Source: Spisula solida
Lineage: Eukaryota; Mollusca; Bivalvia; Venerida; Mactridae
Assembly: GCA_947247005.1 (NCBI GenBank)
Contig: OX365948.1
Location: 58,255,401 to 58,319,400 of the forward strand
Direction of reading: 5' to 3'
DNA length: 64,000 nucleotides
Shown here: positions 36,601 to 47,231 of the stretch, in pieces
Layout of the letters: the number at the start of each line of letters is the position of its first letter
Position numbering within the stretch: position 1 is the first letter of the stretch
Program-made: the position numbers and the translations under genes
The notes under the pieces: generated by a model
The model's database searches: none
The model's input: the letters and a program-made list of their open reading frames with translations, nothing else
Told to the model about the DNA's origin: nothing

Positions 36601-39600
36601 CCAGTTTATATGTGTGTTGCTATGTTACAGGATGATGTGTTCTTTGATTGGATGAATCCAGTATATATGAGTGTTGCTATGTTACAGGATGATGAGTTCT
36701 TTGATTGGATGAATCCAGTATATATGAGTGTTGCTATGTTACAGGATGATGTGTTCTTTGATTGGATGAATCCAGTATATATGAGTGTTGCTATGTTACA
36801 GGATGATGTGTTCTTTGATTGGGTGAATCCAGTATATATGAGTGTTGCTATGTTATAGGATGATGTGTTCTTTGATTGGGTGAATCCAGTATATATGAGT
36901 GTTGCTATGTTACAGGATGATGTGTTCTTTGATTGGATGAATCCAGTATATATGAGTGTTGCTATGTTACAGGATGATGTATTCTTTGATTGGGTGAATC
37001 CAGTATATATGAGTGTTGCTGCATTGGGAAGTATACAGGAGAAGTTCGAACAAGACTCAGAGATTGAATTACAGGACTTTTTAATTGTAAGTAATCACAA
37101 TATGCTACACAGGAAGGATGCATGCTAACTCCTGATTCACAGATTCAGTAAATTACAAGTACGGGTAACAGGAGATGGTCCTTAACGGTACTCAAAAATA
37201 TGGTTACACCAAGTATGTACGATTTACCCAAACAATCCTTACTCTGTTTTACATGAATGTGAAACAAGTTGTTACAGTCTAAATGATCACAGAATTAATG
37301 AGGTGTCATTGGTCAATGTTGGCACATCTAAGGCAATAGTAAGCTCTCATTGGTCAATATAGGCACACCTCAAAGACAGAGCTCTCATTGGTCAATATTG
37401 ACACACCTTACGGAAATGTGAGCTCTCATATGTCAATCAGTCTATATAACTGGTTCCTTGGTTTCTGACTATAATTGCGCCTATTTCAGGCATTGTGAAT
37501 GATAAGATTCAAGCCTAATATAGAATTTAAACCCAGGAATTGGCCACTCTGTCCTTCAACGACTGGGCCTTCACTCACTTTGTATTCACATTTTAAATCC
37601 AACTTTCAGTTTGTCTTGTAATATGGCAATACATGTAGTTTCTGGCAATGATACATTTTATCATATATACATATAATTATGCCCCCCATCTTTGATGAGG
37701 GGGTATATTGCTTTGCACATGTCTGTCGGTCGGTCGGTCTGTCTGTCGATCGTATAAAATGGTTTCCGTTCAATAACTCAAGAACAATTTGACCTAGGAT
37801 CTTCAACATTTACATGGAGGTTGGTCAGCATCAATAGATGACCCCTATTGATTTTGAGGTCAGTAGGTCAAAGGTCAAGGTCATTGTGACCTTTACTAAT
37901 TCTGACTATTTAAATGGTTTCCGTTCAATAACTCAAAATTCTTTGACCTAGGATCTTCAAAATTTACATGGAGGTTGGTCAGCGACAGTAGATAACCCCT
38001 ATTGATTTTGAGGTCAGTAGGTCAAAGGTCACTGTGACCTTTTCAATTTCTGACTATTTCAATGGTTTCCGTTCAATAACTCAAGAAGGCTTTGACCTAG
38101 GATCTTCAAACTTTACATGGAGGTTTGACAGCAACAGTAGATGACCCCTATTGATTTTGAGGTCAAAGGTCAAGGTCACTGTGACCTTCCCCATTTCTGA
38201 CTATTGGGCTGCCATGGGGGCATTTGAGGTCAGTAGGTCGAAGGTCAAGGTCACTGTGACCTTTTCAATTTCTGACTATTTCAATGGTTTCCGTTCAATA
38301 ACTCAAGAAAGCTTTGACCTATGATCTTCAAACTTTACATGGAGGATGATCAGAAACAGTAGATGACCCCTATTGACTTTGAGGTCAGTAGGTCAAAGGT
38401 CATGGTCACTGTAACCTTTACTCTTTTTGACTATTAAAATGGTTTCCGTTCAATAACCCAAAAACACTTTGACCTAGTATCTTCAAACTTTACATGGAGG
38501 TTGGACAGCAACAGTAGATGACCCCTATTGATTTTGAGGTCAAAGGTCAAGGTCACTGTGACCTTCCCCATTTCTGACTATTGGGCTGCCATGGGGGCAT
38601 ACGTGTTTTACAAACATCTCTTGTTATTCTATATTTCATACTCAATGAGTAAGCTAAATATCTTCAATATACATGTACCATTGCTGGTATATAATTTGTT
38701 TTAAATATTTTAACAGAAAGAGAAATATGAGGCTCTTGTTGAGGAAATCAAATCATCAGAAATGTCCTGGAGAAAGATGGGACCAGCAAATAAAAGGTAA
38801 ATGATTGGTACAATTATTATACAGTAGACCAACAGATAAGGTTGGAGTCTATTGGGTATTTAACCCCCGGGTTTCCATTTTGTTTGAGATTTCACAAATG
38901 TTAATTGGGTATTTAATAATAACCCTTACCCTAGGGTAAATGATCTTTTATGTTATAATGTTTTCATTATAACATCATTTTCTATTTGGGTATTTCAGAT
39001 TGTCTTTGCTTTTTCTTACTCCCTGCTCTCAGAATATGTTGGGTTTGTAAGAAAATTAATTGGGTAATTACCCCTATACGCAACTTATCTGTAGCTCTGA
39101 TACAATTATCATTCATAGCATGAAATCAACTCAACATGATTTTTTTTATGTGTTGAAACAATTAAAACAAGTAATTAAGAATTGCAAGCAATACAGAAGT
39201 CCCCTACCGGTTTGCAGCCATTTTCAATGTTTCTGTTGCCATAGCAACCACAACTTTTGTCAGAATCAAAATATTGTTAGACGGGCATAATCCCCTTATT
39301 GCCCCCTATCCACATACCAAGTTTCATAAACCTAGCTTGGAAACTGTTTGAGTTAGGTCAGCATCCAGATTTTTGATGTACGGACAGACTGACGGACAGA
39401 CTGACGGACGGACGGACGGACAGAGGGCAAACCTAGTCCCCTCCGGTAAAAACCGATAGGGGACTAAAAAAATAAACTTTCATCTAAGCACCTTTAATTT
39501 TATTCTAAGGTTGTTTACATATATGTTGATGACTTACTATTTTGAGGAAGGATTCCAGGTTTGTGTACCTGTACTAATATAAGAATTATTTTCAGTATAA

Positions 39601-42600
39601 ACTAACACTCAGGGTTCAACCTCAGTACTTATATACTTAAATCTGGGGACTATTTCTACCCCATTCCATACTGAACCTCCATACTGTATTAATAAACCTG
39701 GTATTGTTTTAAAGGTGTCAGAAGAATATTTTATAAGACTTTACCAATGATTTACAGATGTTACAACCAGGCAGACGACAGCAAGTTACCATCTACAGTT
39801 CAAACTTGTTTAAATCTACTTAAATCAGATGCAATGTTTTTGATGTTGTCCAACCTAACGGGACTAAAACTTCATGAGATGGCGGGAGATAGTTCGGAAT
39901 CAGAATCGGATCTCAGTGATGAGGAGGGTGAAAATGTGGCCGAAGATGAGAAAAATGTCGCCAAAGTTGAGGAAAATCTTGATAAAGTTGAGGAAAATGA
40001 CGGCAAAGTTGGTGAATCATCAGGTACTGGAGCATCTGAGAAACCAACAACAGAGAAAACAAGTAGCTCTAAGACGAGTGTTACTAAAACAGAAGACAAG
40101 GACACTGCTGGTAGTTCACTTTTCTCTCGTATATTTGTTCAAAGTTTGGACAGAACAGATTCCTTCATTATGTTGTTTATTTGTATTTGATAACCGCAAT
40201 GAAATTATACTTAAATTGTCGATCTTGTTATAATATCTTGTAAATTTGCTCAGGAAAATTTGGGCTGAAATGGAGTTTCAATAACTGCAATGAAATTACA
40301 TTCAATTTTGATTTTAAGTCAATATATACTCAATATATACTCGGGTATATTGGGATGTCTTATAGGTCAACCAATCTTTTATGTTTTGTTTCTGGTATTT
40401 TCTTTTTAGCTCACCTTTTGTGACAGAGTGAGCTTTTGTGATCACTCTTTGTCCATCGTCAGTCATCTGTCCGTCCATCCGTCAACAATTGGCTTGTGTA
40501 GACACTATAGAGGTCACAATTTTAGCCTAATCTTTATGAAACTTGGTCACAATGATCATATCATATATATTATATGGGGCCAATAACTAGGTCACTAGGT
40601 CAAATCACAGGTCTTGCAAGTACTGCTACAACAGGTGAGTGACCTAGGGCCCTTTGGGCCGTCTTGTTTAGTATATAAGGTATAATTTAATACATTTTTA
40701 TGCTCCCCGAAAATTTGGGGGAGCATATAGTTGCCGCTTTGTCCGTCGTTCCGTCCGATATTATTGTCCGGAGCCTAACTAAAAAAGTATGAGAGGTATT
40801 ATCATGAAACTTCATAGGTGGATAGATCTCAATGAGTAGAAGTGCAGTGCTCAAGAACGACAACTCTACATAACCAATTGTTGGAGTTATTGCCCTTTGT
40901 TATTTTTCATACTTAGCTTTTTGTTTAGAGCCTAACTCAAAAAGTATGTGAGATATCATCATGAAACTTCATAGGTAGATAGATCTCAATGAGTAGATGT
41001 GCAGTGCTCAAGAACCCCAACTCTACATAACCTATTTTTTGAGTTATTGCCCTTTGTTATTTTTCTTACTTGATTCTTGTCCGGGCCATAACTCATAGTA
41101 TTTGAGATATCAATTTGAAAAACTTCATAGGTGAATATATCTCATTGAAGGGCAGTGCAGTGCACAAGAACCATGACTCTTCATTGCATATTTTGGAGTT
41201 ATTCCCCTTTGTAATTTTTCATACTTAATTCATGTCTGGGCCATAACTCAAACAGTATTTGAGATATCATCATGAAACTTCATAGGTGGATAGATCTAAA
41301 TGAGTAGAAGTGCAGTGCTCGAGAACCACAACTCTACATAACCTATTGTTGGAGTTATTCCCCTTTGTAATTTTTCATACTTAATTGATCTGTCTATGCC
41401 ATAACTCAAACAGTATTAGAGATATCAATTTGAAACTTCATAGGTTAATATATCTCATTGTGGGGGAGGGCAGTGCCTAAGAACCAGTACTCTTCATAGC
41501 ATATTTTTGAAGTTATGGCTCTTTGTAATTTTTCATACATAATTCTTGTCCAGGTCATGACTCGTACAGTATTAGAGATATCAATTTGAAACTTCATAGT
41601 TGAATATGTCTCATTAAGTTAAAGTGCAGTGCCAAAGACCCATAACTCTCTTTTGCATATTTCTGGAGTATTTTTTCTGTGACTAACATCCCACGGGGAG
41701 CATCACCCGTCACTGATGTCTCTTGTATATACCAGTACTGTTAATGAAGTGTGGGCCACACAGTACCAGTGGATCACTGTATGGTTAATGAAGTGTGGGC
41801 CACACAGTACCAATGGATCACTGTATGGTTAATGAAGTGTGGGCCACACAGTACCAGTGCATCACTGTATGGTTAATGAAGTGTGTGCCACACAGTACCA
41901 GTGGATCACTGTATGGTTAATAAAGTGTGGGCCACACAGTACTAGTGGATCACTGTATGGTTAATGAAGTGTGGGCCACACAGTACTAGTGGATCACTGT
42001 ATGGTTAATGAAGTGTGGGCCACACAGTACTAGTGGATCTCTGTATGGTTAATGAAGTGTGGGCCACACAGTACCAGTGGATCACTGTATGGTTAATGAA
42101 GTGTGGGCCACACAGTACCAGTGCATCACTGTATGGTTAATAAAGTGTGGGCCACACAGTACCAGTGGATCACTGTATGGTTAATGAAGTGTGGGCCACA
42201 CAGTACCAGTGCATCACTGTATGGTTAATGAAGTGTGGGCCACACAGTACTAGTGGTACGGTTAAGAGTAATTATACTTACATACTACTTAGGCCCTTTG
42301 CTTCTGCAGAGCATAGACCATTGATAAATTCCCTCCATCTGACTCTGTTCTGCAGTCCATTACATCGAGTTCCTGGTGTTAATTGCCACTCTTTTTTATT
42401 TCTGCCTCAATACTTCTTCTCCAGGAGTTATATAGCAATTCATTGCCATCTTAATATTTCAGCTAGAGTTTGTATGCTTCTACAGTACTTTGTTTTGTTC
42501 TAAGATTTTGTTTTCTCACACAATGTTACATCACAAAGTATATTTGACAAATATTACTGTTGTTACAGACAAACCTTGTACAGCACGATGTAGGACAGAG

Positions 42601-44185
42601 GTAAGGCACTGGACACATCAGTGTTACACATTAGTACATGACACAGATTCGGAAGGATCAGAATTTGCCCTGGATCTCGTCTTGTACATAGGAGTTCAAG
42701 GTAAGTCATGTTGTCCGCTCTGTAACTTGATCATTTTGTATTGAATCCATTCAATAATTGGCTGTAAACTAATAACAATATCAAGGTCAAGTCAGATCCC
42801 AGAAATGTAATTATATCAAGGTCAAGTCAGATCCCAGAAATGTAATTATATCAAGGTCAAGTCTGATCCCAGAAATGTAATTATATAAGTCCCAAAAGAC
42901 TTTTTTACTGATCCAATTTCTATCTAAGTTACCACTATAACTACTTGTTACTAATGCTTGTATATGTACCTCTTGTCTTCCAGAATCTTGTCTATGTAAC
43001 ACATAATAATGCATATCTATGGAAATAAATATTATTTAAACTAAGTCAGATTACATTAAGCTGACATGCATACAACCAGATCTGGAGTTTTGCTCCTCTA
43101 TCATCAATGGCTTATACCAGTGCATATGAAGTGCATATTTTGTTTTATCACACATCCGTGCACTTATTTATGTACAGTGCCTTAAAACTGGTAATGGACA
43201 GTGAAACTGGCACCGTGTATTAAATATGCAAATAGTGTAATTTAACATTCTTTGTTTATTATGATGATGTCACAGACGTTATATACATATAAAAAGCTGT
43301 TTAATAAGGTGGTCAAGTGTTCTTATTTGCCTTATTGATGTCGGGTATATGATCAATAGAATATTAAATTCATGCTGATTTATTGATAAATTTATGAAGT
43401 TCTTTAAATAAAATACTGTAGCCCACAGACAATCAAAAGCCACAAAGAGCTCGCCAAAGCTTGTTTCATATCATTTTAATCAACTTGTTCCATATATTCA
43501 ATAATAAACTAACACTCATTCAATATCTTCTACATAATTAATTGGCTGTACAGTTAGAGGATTAAATGTAAAAATTTAACCCCTGATTTGAAGGTGGCAC
43601 TTAACATGAAATGTTATTTCCCTCCACAGACTGGGAGATGGAGTATGGAGGGTTTACATCATATATCGCACGTGGAGAAGATGAAGAGGTTAGTGATATT
43701 ACTTTATCTTTATATCGAAATGCTTTGTTCTCAAGCTCAATATTTCTGTCTGTGACGGAGGCTTGTGGTCCCTGTACAAACAATTTGACATCAATGTGAT
43801 TTTCCTCCACATGTGGAGACGTTGCTGATTCCTGGTGAAAGGGTTAGTCAGTACTTGTTGGAGTACAATCCAGGAAAATTGTTAGGTCAATCAGTTGACA
43901 TGAAGAAATGTAGAAAAATGACTTTAACCCCGAAATAAACAATAGATACATGCTACCAAGTAGTGGTTGTACATACATTGATAAGTTGATGAAGCTTCAT
44001 CTATCCATTTTGATTGAGTTTATTTTTCTATGTTTCAGCTGCTAACAGTGACTCCTCAAAGTAATTCATTGGCTTTAGTATATAGAGACAAAGAGACATT
44101 AAAGTTTGTGAAATATCTCAACAGTGGTGTGAATAAAATGTTGGATAGAGGATTTTATGATATATCTGCAGTATACCACGAGTGA
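27611..44185 (+). CDS. OGFOD1: OGFOD1, 2-oxoglutarate/Fe(II) prolyl 3-hydroxylase
   Basis: Thirteen exons: 27611-27779, 28513-28664, 29166-29215, 31410-31510, 31859-31975, 32491-32582, 34429-34557, 36973-37086, 38717-38796, 39758-40110, 42569-42700, 43630-43688 and 44039-44185 (TGA). They total 1695 nt, 564 aa (human about 542), with every junction in phase. Family landmarks: [31 protein letters not shown] with Fe ligands H163 and D165; distal H226 in GSYHQ; R238 in [11 protein letters not shown] for 2-oxoglutarate; [21 protein letters not shown]; then an acidic Lys/Glu linker (about 360-450); then [39 protein letters not shown] and [20 protein letters not shown] of the C-terminal domain. Known role: hydroxylates a proline of ribosomal protein uS12 (RPS23), affecting translation fidelity and stress responses; Tpa1/Sudestada1 are homologues. 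The junctions of exons 4, 7 and 8 lie in tandem arrays. Confidence 0.95.
27885..28330 (-). mobile_element. tRNA-derived SINE pair, OGFOD1 intron 1
   Basis: On the minus strand there are two tRNA-like heads. One is about 28040-27955, with D-arm TAGCTCAGTTACCAGAGC and T-arm GTGGGTTCAAGTCCCAT. The other is about 27935-27885, with TAGCTCAGTCGGTGAAGC. The acceptor stem does not close (GGCGACC has no partner), so these are SINE heads, not functional tRNAs. The adjoining 28080-28330 probably belongs to the same composite element. Confidence 0.6.
29250..29396. repeat. 27-28-bp minisatellite, 5-6 copies
   Basis: Units of GAATTGGATGCCTGATTAGT plus GTACACA, beginning about 35 bp after the OGFOD1 exon 3 donor. 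It does not include the splice site. Confidence 0.85.
29560..30475. mobile_element. GTCGCC-ended dispersed element with five ~165-bp monomers, OGFOD1 intron 3
   Basis: The left end is a hairpin (GTCGCCTGAAAAGGCGACAT) and the right end carries GTCAGGCGACACATGCGACT. Between them is a tandem series of diverging monomers, each with a CATTTCTTGTCCGGAGCATA-like start, CTTTGTCACCTTA, TTGGTATGCATGTTTCTT and AAGAACCATAACTCT. A GCGGCGGCTGCGGCTGCAGC stretch follows the left hairpin. The same build as other elements here, with a different terminal motif. No gene. Confidence 0.75.
30545..30965 (+). mobile_element. SINE whose tRNA-like head is expanded by a 21-bp minisatellite
   Basis: The head begins ATGGTCCAGTAGTTAAGTGC and resumes after the array with CCTGGTTTGATTAAGG, GTGGCAGGTTATACCCTTCC and CCACATGTGGAGAAGTTG, matching the SINE at 6545-6790. 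At 30572-30781 ten exact copies of GATATGTAACCAGGTGATCC plus T are inserted by tandem duplication between the A-box side and the B-box side. OGFOD1 intron 3. Confidence 0.85.
31079..31440 (+). repeat. 46-bp array spanning the OGFOD1 exon 4 splice acceptor, 8 copies
   Basis: Each unit is TTGTTATATTTTCAG (acceptor) followed by the first 31 nt of exon 4 (GCAGTTGTTATGTACAGAGT onward). Possible exon starts lie exactly 46 bp apart: 31088, 31134, 31180, 31226, 31272, 31318, 31364 and 31410. The last one runs into the full exon. Some copies have CAGACAG in place of CAGGCAG. Using an upstream acceptor adds a multiple of 46 nt; reading on from the first one meets TAG in the next unit. Confidence 0.95.
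32612..32866. mobile_element. Diverged copy of the palindromic MITE, beside OGFOD1 exon 6
   Basis: CTGAGGCATCTCAAGTAGAA near the left end and GAGATGCTTCAGGAGATCAG at the right end correspond to the ends of the element at 3742-3994 with several substitutions. It begins about 30 bp after the exon 6 donor. Confidence 0.6.
32941..33200. repeat. Single-monomer copy of the GACCCCTATTGATTTTGAGG family
   Basis: Contains TATTGCTTTGCATATGTCTG, GATCTTCAAACTTTACATGG, GACCCCTATTGATTTTGAGG and TTTTACAAACATCTCTAG in the same order as the long element at 37679-38640, but with one internal monomer only. OGFOD1 intron 6. Confidence 0.75.
33283..34148. repeat. 48-bp minisatellite, 18 copies, OGFOD1 intron 6
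   Basis: Units of GATGAAACACCTGAAMATGG plus TGTTACAGCTATGAGAAGAAAATACTAT, with variants AACATGG/AAAATGG and GCTATG/GTCATG. The 48-bp period leaves frames of about 300 codons open on both strands. It lies between exons 6 and 7 and has no counterpart in the OGFOD1 family, so I treat it as intronic. Each copy contains TGTTACAG, a weak acceptor-like site. Confidence 0.93.
34478..36282 (+). repeat. 80-bp array spanning the OGFOD1 exon 7 splice donor, 22 copies
   Basis: Each unit carries the last part of exon 7 (ACACCATACATTGAGCTACC onward to ACCATTGAG) followed by GTAAGTGACTGGTTCCTATA. The GAG/GTAAGT junction recurs every 80 bp from 34557/34558 to about 36239 (one unit has a 1-bp insertion near 35649). 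Only the first unit is preceded by the complete exon. Reading past the first donor hits a stop within the next unit. Nearly every donor keeps GTAAGT. Confidence 0.95.
36283..37020 (+). repeat. 57-bp array spanning the OGFOD1 exon 8 splice acceptor, 13 copies
   Basis: Each unit is ATGTTACAG (acceptor) plus the first 48 nt of exon 8 (GATGATGTGTTCTTTGATTG onward). Exon-like starts lie at 57-bp steps from 36346 to 36973; the 13th, most upstream copy near 36289 has lost the AG. The unit is 19 codons and stays in the exon frame ([19 protein letters not shown]), so upstream acceptors would add in-frame repeats, but the copy before 36859 reads TTATAG, an in-frame stop that still leaves an AG acceptor. 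Confidence 0.95.
37679..38640. mobile_element. ATGCCCCC-ended dispersed element with several ~180-bp monomers
   Basis: Starts ATGCCCCCCATCTTTGATGA and ends CTGCCATGGGGGCATACGTG with TTTTACAAACATCTCTTGTT. Internal monomers share ATGGTTTCCGTTCAATAACT, CTTTACATGGAGGTTGG and GGTCAAGGTCACTGTGACCT. A second GGGGGCAT-type end near 38215 suggests internal duplication. A GTCGGTCGGTCGGTCTGTCT microsatellite lies near the left end. OGFOD1 intron 8. Confidence 0.8.
39190..39470. mobile_element. GTCCCCTACCGG-ended dispersed element, copy 1
   Basis: The left part AGTCCCCTACCGGTTTGCAG is mirrored by the right end TAAAAACCGATAGGGGACTA, with GACGGACGGACGGACAGAGG before it. OGFOD1 intron 9. It shares the order of motifs with 44600-44860. 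Confidence 0.75.
40410..40672. mobile_element. AGCTCACC-ended dispersed element, OGFOD1 intron 10
   Basis: Begins AGCTCACCTTTTGTGACAGA, followed by CATCTGTCCGTCCATCCGTC, TTTATGAAACTTGGTCACAA and GGTGAGTGACCTAGGGCCCT, and ends GGGCCGTCTTGTTTAG. A compact non-coding dispersed repeat. Confidence 0.7.
40698..41705 (+). mobile_element. TGCTCCCC-ended dispersed element with about six ~165-bp monomers
   Basis: The left end TGCTCCCCGAAAATTTGGGG forms a hairpin; the right end is CATCCCACGGGGAGCATC. Internal monomers each carry TATCATCATGAAACTTCATA-like, AAGTGCAGTGCTCAAGAAC and TTATTGCCCTTTGT-like phrases. Opposite orientation to 21893-22498. OGFOD1 intron 10. Confidence 0.8.
41735..42255. repeat. 44-bp minisatellite, about 12 copies, OGFOD1 intron 10
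   Basis: Units of GTATGGTTAATGAAGTGTGG plus GCCACACAGTACCAGTGGATCACT; variants are CAGTGC/CTAGTGG and TAATAAAG. It does not overlap an exon; exon 11 begins at 42569. Confidence 0.92.
42780..42885. repeat. 35-bp tandem repeat, 3 copies
   Basis: Units of TATCAAGGTCAAGTCAGATC plus CCAGAAATGTAATTA, about 80 bp after the OGFOD1 exon 11 donor. Confidence 0.85.
43795..43945 (+). mobile_element. SINE body fragment (CCACATGTGGAGAAGTTG family), copy 3
   Basis: Contains TTCCTCCACATGTGGAGACG, GTACAATCCAGGAAAATTG, GGTCAATC and TTTAACCCCGAAATAAAC, matching the bodies at 6545-6790 and 30780-30965, but the tRNA-like head is missing. OGFOD1 intron 12. Confidence 0.65.
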
Positions 44186-45485
44186 TCACTAGTTGCACAT
44201 ACTATCAAATACATGTATATATATAAAGTGTTTGTCATTGGTTTTTACTAGTCCCTGAGTTTATGGTAAAATGTTGTTTTTGACTCATGGACCGAGCAAA
44301 ACATGTAGTACTTGTACAAAAATGTTTGTATAAGACTTTGAATGGACACAATGACAATGCATGTATGATATACTCTACACAAAGACCTTGGAATATATTC
44401 CTACATAAAGGTCAGGATCAGGTCAATATATCCGAACCTTATAAGTTATCCTGTCACATATATACGCTACTCAATATTTATAATCCGTCAGTTTTTTAAG
44501 TCCAATAACTTTTATACCAGTGTAACAGTCCAGTTTTTCAGTTATACAGTAAAAAAGTTCATCTTAAAACCACCTTAATAACAAGTAATTAAGAATTGCA
44601 AACAATACAGAAGTCCCCTACCGGTTTGAGGCCACTTTCAAAGTTTCTATTGCCATAGCAACCACAATTTGTGTCAGAATCAAAATATTTGTAGATGTGC
44701 ATAATCCCCTTATTGCCCCCTATCCACATACCAAGTTTCATAAACCTAGCTTATAAACTGTTTGAGTTATGTCAGGATCCAGATTGTTTGACAGACGGAT
44801 GGACGGACGGAGTGCAAACCTATAGTCCCCTCCGGTCAAAAACCGGTAGGGGACTAATAAGACAATTTGCTGTTTCATTTTCAATGATTGGCCATTGCTT
44901 ATTACTCAATTTCCAATAATGAGACCCAGTTTTTAAGAGTCGCAAGTGAGGTCTTATTATTGAGGTTTTACTATACATGATGATGTTTGAAATGAATAAG
45001 AAAAAGGAAACTATTATGCATCGTTGCTAAGAACATAAAAATTATTTTTTTAAATATTGAAGCGACTGATTATAAAGGTTGAATGGTGTATACATATATC
45101 AGTGACTGTGTGAAAGATGGCTCTCAGTCACATTTAACAGGGAGCAGTCGGGACTAACCGATGGAAAAATTTGATATGGTACGGATATAGAATGTCTTAT
45201 ATTGGACTCAAGTTGTCATAAACTTGCATCACAGACTAGTTAAGCGTATAATATATCAACACTCAGGTTAGAAACAACACGGTATTCAACATCTATAATA
45301 TATAATGAGTTTTTATACAAAACAAAATATATCTTGAGCACAAGGTATAAAGGTGACTAGAATAATTTAACATATTGCATAGAATGGAACTGACAATACA
45401 CTAGCTATAACAAGAAATATCACTGAATGTGATAAATACCCCCAGATACTGCTTGACACAGTAACACAAGCATCAGAGGTCAAAA
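44186..45485. other. Convergent intergenic region, left part
   Basis: Follows the OGFOD1 stop codon. It holds a second copy of the GTCCCCTACCGG element (about 44600-44860, ending AACCGGTAGGGGACTAATAA). I could not place a canonical AATAAA for OGFOD1 with confidence. No coding sequence recognised. Confidence 0.55.
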
Positions 45486-46205
45486 CTAGAAATGTGTCCA
45501 TTGACACGGGTGCCCCCATTATAGCACATATCCTATCAAATGGGGAAGGAGTCTAGGGAATAGCGGTTTGAGGTAACAATATTCATTATTCAATTTCTTT
45601 TGCCTTGTGGACTACAATTCTATAAAAAATATCAAAGGTCCATCATATAGTAAAAGTAACAACGGGCCATAATTCTGGTAAAGATTGGCTCAACAAAAAT
45701 TCCATCCTTCACAGTCATCTATACATTGAGATTGTTAATCTGTGAAAGTTTGAAGAAATTCCACCCTACAAACTGTGAAGAGTTCACCACACAAGATTTT
45801 TCACAATGGGGTATATAGTAAAAGTAAGAAAAGGCCATAATTCTTGTAGAAATTGATGCAACAAAAATCCCATCCTTTAAGCACATCTATACATTGAGAT
45901 TGTTAATCTGTGAAAGTTTGAAGAAATTCCATCCAGTAGTTTATGAGGAGTTCAACACACAAGAATTTTCCTTATAGGGTATATAGTAAAAGTTACAAAG
46001 GGCCATAACTCTGGTCAAAATGTATGCAGCAAAAATTCCATCCATTACGCACATCTATACATTTGGGTTGTTCATCTGTAAAAGTTTGAAGAAATTCCAC
46101 CCAACAGTTTTTGAGGAGTTTTGTGTTACGTACAGATGGACGGAAGGACAGCACCAATGCTATATGCCCCCCACTTATAAATAAGTGAGGGGGCACAATT
46201 ATAAT
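45486..46205. mobile_element. GCCCCC-ended dispersed element with three ~165-bp monomers
   Basis: Starts near AACTAGAAATGTGTCCATTG and ACACGGGTGCCCCCATTATA. Three monomers share GGCCATAAYTCTGGTMAA, CATCTATACATTGAGATTGT and GTTTGAAGAAATTCCA. Ends with TATGCCCCCCACTTATAAAT and AAGTGAGGGGGCACAATT. No gene. The following 46205-47230 holds short repeat fragments (GGGCAATAACTCATTA, an ACCAACCAACCAACC microsatellite near 46622) and nothing coding. Confidence 0.7.
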
Positions 46206-47231
46206 GATGTGCACAACTTAGTTTAGGTTTGTAACTGATGAATCCTGCATAGTTTCTTTTAAAGCCAATCATTAGCAAAACTAATCCAACCTTTATATGC
46301 AAAACTAAGATTGGTACTGATAAGTCACGTAGACATTCTTCGACAGCTTAACAAATAGTTACCATTAAATAGCGAGGACAAAATGATCAATGTAAACATA
46401 CCAAGGGCAATAACTCATTAAATTCATCATACCAACATGCGCCAACAATAGGCACAACTAAACTTGATATGATAAGACATGTGCATAGTTTTCTTGAACC
46501 CAACCGATGGTTACAGAGCAATAGCACAAAACATTTATAAGTGAAAAAACAACAAAGGGCAATAATTCCCTAAATATTGATCCAACCGAGGTTCCCCAAT
46601 GGTTATAGAGAAATGACCAGCCAACCAACCAACCAACCTCAAGCATGACTCCAATATAGCCTTATATACATAATACTGGGGGTGTAACAAGATGCAAAAT
46701 GTATATTCATATTATGAACTAATGCACTGCATCTAGCGGGGATTTCCAAACAATCACCAGAAGTTACATAATACATTAAATTGAAAATAAATATTCAAAC
46801 AGAACATCATACCAGTGGATAGAATGGTCTAGATTGCTACCTGGAACATTCAAAACCTCTACTTCTACATGTATAACCTCATTTCATGGTGGCCTAAGTT
46901 GCCCAATTCTCAATGTAAGTCAATATTACCCACAAGTCAGATGGAAGCAGGACATTGTTTTCTTCCTTATCTTCAAATTTGGCCAAATATTTTGCTCTTA
47001 TTAATTAGGCCTGGTGACCTGTTCTTGACCCAAGTAGGCCTGATTGAGAACTAGGCATAGATTTTGTGACCAAGTTTCATTAATATCAAAAGACAAACTG
47101 ACCTATATAGTGTTGACAAGTCGTACCCCAGACAAAGGGAGATCACAATAGCTTATCTGGAGCATTTTATACTGAGGTCAGCTAAAATACTTATAATGTG
47201 CCGGACGGACTTATATACTGTCATTCTACTC

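Noticed and set aside
39872..40233. Separate proteins in other frames over OGFOD1 exon 10
   Set aside because: They are shadows of the acidic/Lys-rich coding exon; the OGFOD1 frame joins exons 9 and 11 in phase.
43601..43810. Minus-strand frame antisense to OGFOD1 exon 12
   Set aside because: Shadow of the exon [16 protein letters not shown]; no family match on the minus strand.
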